Source: Victivallaceae bacterium | GTDB taxonomy: Bacteria; Verrucomicrobiota; Lentisphaeria; Victivallales; Victivallaceae | DNA: 54,980 nt | Direction of reading: 5' to 3' | Assembly: GCA_024405735.1 (NCBI GenBank) | Contig: JAKSOF010000014.1 | Span: forward strand, 1-54,980 | Shown: positions 49,767 through 54,980 of the stretch, one piece after another | How the letters are laid out: every line of letters starts with the position of its first letter | Position numbering within the stretch: position 1 is the first letter of the stretch | Position numbers and translations under genes: made by a program | Notes under the pieces: generated by a model | What the model was told of the DNA's origin: nothing | The model's database searches: none | Seen by the model: the letters and a program-made list of their open reading frames with translations, nothing else

Positions 49767-51992
49767 TTAAAATGAAATGGTTTGGGTTTCCTGAGGTTGA
49801 AATTCGATGTTTCCGGCGCATTTGCCGTCGACAAAGAGCGTCGTCGTATGTTTGCGGTTCAATTCATTGCGGACGGTGACGGTGCGGCGCGTGAAATCCA
49901 CGTTTGTGACCTCAACACAGTCGATGCCGAAAGCGTGTTCATTTTTGCAATCGACCAGAATGCCGCCGAATTCACGCAATATTTCGCCGAGATAAAGGTA
50001 AAGGTCGATGAAGAGCGAATAGCTGTTTTCCGGGTAACTGTGCTTGTAAAGCCCCGATTCGTCGTCCATTTGCGGATTGTTTTCGTAGATGCTGTAAAGG
50101 ATCTGGTCGCGGAAAGGGTTGCCTTCAAGGCTTTTCTCGTCGCGGAAGACCATCACCTGCCGGAAAGTCGCGATCGCGCGGCTTGCGTAGATCGCCTTGC
50201 CGGTCGCCCGGTAGAGCCGTAGCAAAAGATACCCCATCCACGCGACGGACTGATTTCCGGTCGCGGTGCATTGCGTGCGCGAGTAATCGGGATAGGTGTA
50301 ATAACTCGTCGAGATCATGCCGCGCGATCTCCAGTTGATCTGGTCGTAGAAAGATCCCGGTACATTGGGAATGTTGTACCCGACTTGCATCGTCGAGCCG
50401 AAAAGCTGGATTTTTTCCGCGACCTCAAGGAATTTCGGGGCTTTTTCCTCGTCGTAAAGGTCGAGAAAAGCCCAGAGCATCGTGCGGTAGCCGTCGACGT
50501 CCCACAAATCGGGATAGTCGGTTTCGCAACCGCCCATCGAAAAAAGTCCGAGTTCCTCAATGTCGAGCATACAGCGTTCGGCGGTTTTGAGATACGCCGC
50601 GCGGATGCGCTCGTCGTGCGTCGCCTGATAGAGTTTGATCAGAGCGGGGATCCAGGTCTGCGTTTCGGAGTACTGGCTGATCCACCCCGGTTTTTCCTTG
50701 GGGGTGAGGTCGCTCCAGTAGAGGCGGCGGAAGTGGCCGTCTTTTTGCTGAAGTTTCAGCACGTCGTCGAGGATGTCAAAGGGGTATTTCGTCTGAAAGA
50801 GCGTTTCGTCCTGCAAGTAGAGCGTCATCGCGTCGTAGATCATTTCCGGCAGGGCGAGGCTGTCGAGCGCCTCCGCTTCAAAGGGGGCGCCCCAGCCGGT
50901 CTTTTCGCAAAACGGCATGATGTCGTGCATGAATGCGCCCGTGTGAAAGGGATAGGTGAGTTTGGAATTCCCCGCGTAATGATTGTACAAATAGAAGTTG
51001 ATGAGCTTTTTCGCGCGTTCGCGGTCCAGGGGATCGCCGTTTGTGCGCCAGCGGCGGTAGAATTCGTTGGCTTTCAAAAGGTCGTACTCCAGCCACGAAC
51101 AGCCGAATTGGTCCGGCGGGCGGTACCCCTCTTTGAACTGACCGAAAAATTCGGAAAAAAAGTGCGCCGCGTAATGATCGCCCTGCTCGACGCCCTTCAA
51201 TTCCGAGCGTTGCCAGATCGAGGTGAATTTTTCGACGAAATCTTTCATGTCGGTCTGCGGCGTATGGACGGGGGAGTCGTCGAGCCGCCACAGGACGTTG
51301 GAAAGATGTCCCATATGCTCCTCGCCGCCTTCGCCGAAGAACCAGAAGTAGTGCAAATGCAGTTTGCCTTTGACTTTTTCGCGGAGGCGGAAAGTTTGCG
51401 CGAGTTCGGTATCGTCGCGCTCCGGCGCGGAAACGCGGTCGACCGCCGTTTCCAAATAGGCGCATCCGAAGTAGAGATGACCGCTGCAGGTATAGAATAT
51501 CCGGTTGTTTGCGCCGCGGCAGAAATAATCGCTCCAACTTTTTTCAAAGGGATAGGGCGGCGGATTTTCCTTGCGGACGATGTACTTGAAGGAAATGTAG
51601 GTAAAATCGGAGATCGCGCCTTCGTGGAAGTAACTGGAGCGGAAAACGCCCTCGCCCGCATCGCTGTATTCAATGTCCCAGACGACGTAGGATTCCTTTT
51701 CCTCCGCGTCTTCGGCAAAGGATAGCGTCGTCACCGCATCGGAGGAAGTGAGGACGATCGCGTCGCTCTTTTGCTCGACGGAAATGAGATTTTCCATCAC
51801 GCGCTGGGCTTTTTTGCGCCACAAGTCGCGCCAAAAATAATAAGCGCGCACTTCGTTGCCGACGACGACGACCGCCTGATTGCCGTAAACGAGTTTCGCC
51901 CGGCACTCCGGCAACTCGGCGAGTTTGTAGTATTTGGCGCGCTGCGTGTAATCGACGATTTTCGCTTGCCGTTCAAAAATTTTTTCGTACAT
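49767..51992 (-). CDS. (alpha/alpha)6-barrel protein with beta domains
   Basis: A 741-residue cytoplasmic protein of unknown function. The N-terminal 270 residues are beta-rich (LVYGNQAVVVVGNEVRAYYF; EGVFRSSYFHEG). The centre (about 280-640) is rich in helices and aromatic residues and resembles an (alpha/alpha)6 barrel (FFSEFFGQFKEGYRPPD; NHYAGNSKLTYPFHTGAF; QYSETQTWIPALIKLYQ). The end carries a small beta domain (VTVRNELNRKHTTTLFVDGK). Glycosidase, lyase or isomerase activity is plausible; no catalytic residue is assigned. The ATG directly follows the NagA-like stop (TAAATG), so translation is coupled. Confidence 0.75.
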   Translation of the reverse strand: MYEKIFERQAKIVDYTQRAKYYKLAELPECRAKLVYGNQAVVVVGNEVRAYYFWRDLWRKKAQRVMENLISVEQKSDAIVLTSSDAVTTLSFAEDAEEKESYVVWDIEYSDAGEGVFRSSYFHEGAISDFTYISFKYIVRKENPPPYPFEKSWSDYFCRGANNRIFYTCSGHLYFGCAYLETAVDRVSAPERDDTELAQTFRLREKVKGKLHLHYFWFFGEGGEEHMGHLSNVLWRLDDSPVHTPQTDMKDFVEKFTSIWQRSELKGVEQGDHYAAHFFSEFFGQFKEGYRPPDQFGCSWLEYDLLKANEFYRRWRTNGDPLDRERAKKLINFYLYNHYAGNSKLTYPFHTGAFMHDIMPFCEKTGWGAPFEAEALDSLALPEMIYDAMTLYLQDETLFQTKYPFDILDDVLKLQQKDGHFRRLYWSDLTPKEKPGWISQYSETQTWIPALIKLYQATHDERIRAAYLKTAERCMLDIEELGLFSMGGCETDYPDLWDVDGYRTMLWAFLDLYDEEKAPKFLEVAEKIQLFGSTMQVGYNIPNVPGSFYDQINWRSRGMISTSYYTYPDYSRTQCTATGNQSVAWMGYLLLRLYRATGKAIYASRAIATFRQVMVFRDEKSLEGNPFRDQILYSIYENNPQMDDESGLYKHSYPENSYSLFIDLYLYLGEILREFGGILVDCKNEHAFGIDCVEVTNVDFTRRTVTVRNELNRKHTTTLFVDGKCAGNIEFQPQETQTISF

Positions 51993-52916
51993 TTAAAGCA
52001 ACCCCGCTTTCTTTCTCGGTGCTTCGGTACAGGCGTAACGGGCATCGGCTTCCGTCATCGCTCCGAAGTCGACAAGATTATGATAAATTTTATCCATGGT
52101 GGCGAGACTTCCCGTCAGCAGATCGGTGTCCGCGACAAAAAGCGCGCCGTCGCGCACGTCGAATTCGCTGACGTTGCCCGCCGGGTCGGGAAAGGCGAGC
52201 CGCTTGCCCGGCATTCCGGTCGCGGCGCAACCGTCGGTGATCGGAATGAATTTGTCCCGGCCTTTGATGCGGCTGATCGCCTTGACGAGACGCCGGTCGA
52301 CGTGGACACCGTCGCAGATCACTTCACAGGACAAGTTGTCGTCGGCAAGGATCTCCAGCCACGGACCCTTGGTCGAATAGCGGCCGAGGATGCACTCGAT
52401 GTCGCCCTCGCCGTTGTTGCAGAAATGCGTGATGCCGCTCAAGCCGTGACCGACCGCTTCGTGCATCACTTCCGCCGTGCAGGAAAAATGTCCGGCGGAA
52501 ACCGGAATATTTTCCGAAACGAAATAGTCGATCAGATCCATCGCTCCCGGCAGTTCCGGGGCGAGCGCGATCGTGCGAATGATGCCGCGTCCCGCCTCGA
52601 CCAGTTTTCTGGCGGCACCGAGATCGGGCTTGGCGAGAAGATCCGCCGTCATCCCGCCGGAATTGCGGACAAAGGGGCCTTCAAGATAGACGCCGTCGAG
52701 CGACGCGCCGCAAAGAGGTTTCCCCTCCATCAAATTCCGGCAGAAATGAAGACATTCGACGAGATTGTCGATCGGTGCCGCCGAAAAGGTCGCCAGAAAC
52801 CCGTCGGTTTCCGCTTTTTCAAAGAGGAAACGCGACATTTCCTCGTAGGCGGCGCGGTTCAACTCGATCGTCTTGTGTCCGGCACAGCCGTGAAAGTGGT
52901 ATTCAAAGAATTTCAT
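51993..52916 (-). CDS. nagA: Short NagA-like N-acetylhexosamine-6-phosphate deacetylase
   Basis: A 307-residue amidohydrolase of the NagA type. GVYLEGPFV carries the metal Glu, SAGHFSC and GITHFCNN the metal His residues, CDGVHV the substrate His, and ITDGCAATG the catalytic Asp. It is shorter than the usual 380 residues because the N-terminal half of the beta-sandwich is missing; it starts right at the YHFHGC metal motif. Deacetylation of GlcNAc-6-P is expected, but the short form may have another amino-sugar substrate. It is one base from the creatininase stop. Confidence 0.88.
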   Translation of the reverse strand: MKFFEYHFHGCAGHKTIELNRAAYEEMSRFLFEKAETDGFLATFSAAPIDNLVECLHFCRNLMEGKPLCGASLDGVYLEGPFVRNSGGMTADLLAKPDLGAARKLVEAGRGIIRTIALAPELPGAMDLIDYFVSENIPVSAGHFSCTAEVMHEAVGHGLSGITHFCNNGEGDIECILGRYSTKGPWLEILADDNLSCEVICDGVHVDRRLVKAISRIKGRDKFIPITDGCAATGMPGKRLAFPDPAGNVSEFDVRDGALFVADTDLLTGSLATMDKIYHNLVDFGAMTEADARYACTEAPRKKAGLL

Positions 52917-52917
52917 A

Positions 52918-53661
52918 TCACTTTTGGGGATAGCAGATCAATTCGACGTCGTGCGAAGTCGTTTCCAGCGCGGCTTCGCCCCATTCCGCCGTGGCTTCGC
53001 GCCCCGGGCGGGAGTACCACAAATCGTCGTCGAGGTCATCCATTTTGACATATTGCGGACAGATCGCCAGCGCTTCACTCGTTTCCAGTTTGCCCGCGTG
53101 GTCGCCCTTGAACGTCTGCTGTGTCGACTGCCGCGTGCGGATGGGATGCACCTGGATCCATTTGAAAGGATCGTTGGCGCCCGCGTAGTAATTGGCGAAT
53201 TTTTCCGTGCCCCACCAGCCTTTGCCCGTCTTTTCCTCAAGGTATTCAAAGATCACCTGCTTGGCGGCGAAGCGGAAAGCGAGATCGGTGGGCATCCCCT
53301 GCTCGAATCCCTCGGTCTGGTGGGCGATGAAACAGTGGACGTTGCGGAAGCCGACTTGCAATAATCCGCGGAAAATTTCCTTGGCGACCGGGACGATCGC
53401 TTCGGCGTCGACGTGGATCGTGCCGTTGTTTTCCGGCGCGGCGACGGCGCGCGAGGCGGCGCCGTAGTAGAAAGGCGGCAGCACGATGGTTTCCGGACGG
53501 CGTTTTTCCATCCGGGAAATGACGTCGATGCAGGTGAAGCAGTCCAGCCCGAAAGGCAGATGCTCCGCGTGATACTCTACAACGCCGAGCGGCAGGACTG
53601 CCGGAAGATTCTTTTTCAACGCTTCGCGCAGTTGACCGGGACGCATATTAAGGTACTGCAT
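52918..53661 (-). CDS. Creatininase/creatinine amidohydrolase family protein
   Basis: A 247-residue zinc amidohydrolase. VLPLGVVEYHAEHLPFGLD carries the metal Glu, His and Asp; GDHAGKLETS gives the later His and Glu of the family, and FIAHQTEG lies between. The family cleaves cyclic or linear amides (creatinine, FAPy, mycofactocin precursor). Its place as first gene of an operon with a NagA-like deacetylase suggests an amide or lactam related to an amino sugar, which is inference. AGGAG precedes the ATG. It is divergently transcribed from a LysR gene. Confidence 0.9.
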   Translation of the reverse strand: MQYLNMRPGQLREALKKNLPAVLPLGVVEYHAEHLPFGLDCFTCIDVISRMEKRRPETIVLPPFYYGAASRAVAAPENNGTIHVDAEAIVPVAKEIFRGLLQVGFRNVHCFIAHQTEGFEQGMPTDLAFRFAAKQVIFEYLEEKTGKGWWGTEKFANYYAGANDPFKWIQVHPIRTRQSTQQTFKGDHAGKLETSEALAICPQYVKMDDLDDDLWYSRPGREATAEWGEAALETTSHDVELICYPQK

Positions 53662-53718
53662 AGGACTCCTTTTTATATCGTCAAGGCTCTTTTTCGTCTT
53701 GTATTAATATAACTTGAG

Positions 53719-53747
53719 TTGCATAATACTTAAAATGTATATATAGT
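53719..53747 (+). promoter_or_regulatory. Promoter of the LysR gene
   Basis: TTGCAT (53719-53724), a 17-bp spacer and TATAGT (53742-53747). It overlaps the divergent operon promoter. Confidence 0.55.
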
Positions 53748-53753
53748 ATAGTA

Positions 53754-53781
53754 AATATATCACTTCCATATGGCATTTCAA
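53754..53781 (-). promoter_or_regulatory. Promoter of the creatininase-NagA-SDR operon
   Basis: Minus-strand TTGAAA (53776-53781), a 16-bp spacer and TATATT (53754-53759). It is face-to-face with the LysR promoter in a 130-bp gap, the usual setting for autoregulation by a LysR protein. Confidence 0.65.
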
Positions 53782-53791
53782 GTGCGGAAAA

Positions 53792-54670
53792 ATGAAAATC
53801 AGCTACGATTATTACAAAACCTTTTATTTCGTCGCCAAATGCGGCAGTCTGACGCTCGCCGCCCGGCAACTGGGCAATAATCAGCCGAATGTGTCGCGGA
53901 TCATCCAGTCGCTCGAAGCGCAGTGGGGCAGTGCGCTTTTTGTCCGCAGTTCCAACGGGATGCAGTTGACTCCGGCGGGGGAAAAACTTTACGAATACAT
54001 CCGGCCCGCCGTCGAAAAGATCCGCTTCGCCGAGAGCGAACTCAAGGCGGAAAACGCACTGCATCAGGGAATGGTTTCCGTCGCCGTCACCGAAATCGGG
54101 TTGCGGCTGCTGCTTTTGCCCGTCCTCAATCAGTTTCACCGCAAGTATAAAAACATCCGCATCCGTCTTTTCAGCAATTCCTCGGCGGGATGCGTCGATG
54201 CGGTGCGGACGGGGCTTGCCGACTTTGCGCTGGTCATCACCCCGATCGAATTGTCGGATCGCTTTACGGTCGAAAAAGTCAAGGGGTTTCAGGAAGTCGC
54301 CATCGGCGGCCGAGATTTCGATTTTCTCGCCGCAAGGGAACACAGTCTTAACGAACTTGCCGCCTATCCTCTGATCTCGCTGGGCGAAAAGACGGGCACC
54401 CGTAATTTTTACATGCAGTTTTTCGCCCGTCACGGCATCAGTTTTTCCCCCGACATCGAAGCGGCTTCCTACGACCATATCGTGCCGCTGGTGAAACAGA
54501 ATCTCGGCATCGGTTTCGTGCCGGAGGATTTTTTGCGGAATCAGGAAAACCTCATCGTCCAACTGCCGTTGAAAGAGCGTATCCCGCAACGCGAGATCTG
54601 CTGTATCCGCAATTGCAATGACACGCTGACGGCGGCGGCGGCGAAATTGCTGGCGATGATAAAAGAGTAA
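53792..54670 (+). CDS. LysR-type transcriptional regulator
   Basis: A 292-residue regulator. The N-terminal winged helix-turn-helix runs YYKTFYFVAKCGSLTLAARQ, then NNQPNVSRIIQSLEAQWGSA, then FVRSSNGMQLTPAGEKL. The effector domain follows (residues about 90-290), with VTEIGLRLLLLPVLNQFH as its first strand. The ligand is not known; the divergent operon makes an amino-sugar-related or amide effector likely. GCGGAAA precedes the ATG. There are no other coding genes downstream in the window. Confidence 0.93.
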   Translation: MKISYDYYKTFYFVAKCGSLTLAARQLGNNQPNVSRIIQSLEAQWGSALFVRSSNGMQLTPAGEKLYEYIRPAVEKIRFAESELKAENALHQGMVSVAVTEIGLRLLLLPVLNQFHRKYKNIRIRLFSNSSAGCVDAVRTGLADFALVITPIELSDRFTVEKVKGFQEVAIGGRDFDFLAAREHSLNELAAYPLISLGEKTGTRNFYMQFFARHGISFSPDIEAASYDHIVPLVKQNLGIGFVPEDFLRNQENLIVQLPLKERIPQREICCIRNCNDTLTAAAAKLLAMIKE

Positions 54671-54694
54671 AAAACCGGTCGCAAAATCATCCGT

Positions 54695-54927
54695 GGCGCA
54701 CTCTCTCACGAACTGCACAGGAGATTTTAAGGGGGCAAGGGGGATTTTAGTAAAAATTAAAAAACTACCATACGCGAAGCCGCGAGTACCGGAGCGAAGC
54801 GAGGAACGGATGCGCGAGAGCGCGGGGGCTCCCCCGAAAATCGACCAAAGCCGCGAAGCGGGGCGCACCCTCTCATGGGTGCGCAGGAGATTTTAAGGGG
54901 GGTAAGGGGGATTTTAGTAAAAATTAA
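54695..54927. repeat. Direct repeats of about 46 bp with an inner hairpin
   Basis: 54715-54760 and 54881-54927 are near-identical direct repeats (AGGAGATTTTAAGGGGG, then AAGGGGGATTTTAGTAAAAA). Sequence before each also matches in part (GGCGCAC-CTCTCA). A perfect hairpin GCGCACCC/GGGTGCGC lies at 54863-54884. No gene is supported in 54671-54980. Confidence 0.85.
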
Positions 54928-54980
54928 GGCTCTGTCACAACAAATGGTTGATTTTTGACTAGAAATAGCGTATAATAAAC
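54928..54980 (+). mobile_element. Possible insertion-sequence left end with outward-facing promoter
   Basis: Directly after the second repeat the sequence changes to GGCTCTGTCACAAC, which looks like a transposon terminal inverted repeat. It is followed by an ideal promoter: TTGATT (54948-54953), a 17-bp spacer and TATAAT (54971-54976). Any transposase would lie beyond the window, so this is unproven. Confidence 0.4.

Noticed and set aside
54693-54896. A 67-residue frame near the window end
   Set aside because: It runs across the direct repeat and the hairpin, with no ribosome site and a composition unlike neighbouring genes.

Overview
The window is a compact, roughly 55% GC bacterial chromosome segment with short intergenic gaps, clear Shine-Dalgarno sites and very regular sigma-70-type promoters (TTGxxx, 16-17 bp spacer, a -10 box that is usually TATATT). 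A complete rplV-to-secY ribosomal block and several housekeeping enzymes sit among secreted carbohydrate-related proteins: a GH28 enzyme, a GH29-like enzyme, a 1067-residue putative glycosidase, (alpha/alpha)6-barrel proteins, and a beta-helix/SGNH fusion. This mix suggests a Gram-negative polysaccharide degrader of the PVC group, most likely Lentisphaerota (Victivallales-like). That placement is inference from gene content, not a search.

Layout. 1-13.1 kb: the 3' part of an (alpha/alpha)6-barrel protein; a secreted APQV-repeat protein; a long-type TrpB with a structured leader; an M28 peptidase/GH28 pair; the 1067-residue secreted protein; an MFS transporter with a small secreted protein; a GT2 glycosyltransferase; and a tiny 2[4Fe-4S] ferredoxin. 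13.1-21.4 kb: a WecA/MraY-type transferase, a SpoU methyltransferase, a TPR membrane protein and a stand-alone AICAR transformylase on the minus strand, then tmk-holB and argH-TSCPD-GH29-like on the plus strand. 21.4-22.3 kb: a noncoding element made of two long inverted arms. 22.3-25.1 kb: manA-argS. 25.3-33.1 kb: a minus-strand operon from rplV to secY and cmk, lacking rpsS and everything upstream of it, and lacking rpmD (L30). 33.6-36.2 kb: ychF, dinB (apparently leaderless) and a 78-residue unknown protein. 36.2-41.7 kb: a mosaic repeat, an XRE-cupin-acyl/AMP ligase fusion, thiC under a TPP riboswitch, a polysaccharide deacetylase and another repeat copy. 41.7-54.7 kb: an NSS symporter behind the beta-helix/SGNH fusion, a secreted LolA-like/coiled-coil protein, a polysaccharide-type tyrosine kinase, and a four-gene operon (creatininase family, NagA-like deacetylase, (alpha/alpha)6-barrel protein, SDR) divergent from a LysR regulator. 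The last 300 bp hold direct repeats and a possible insertion-sequence end.

How the genes fit together. Many transcription units can be traced from promoter to terminator. The most distinctive content is the XRE-cupin-ligase fusion, the LysR-linked amino-sugar-like operon, the leader of the TrpB gene, the long leader of the truncated ribosomal operon, and a family of mosaic intergenic repeats that lies mostly between convergent genes. No tRNA, rRNA or CRISPR array was found.
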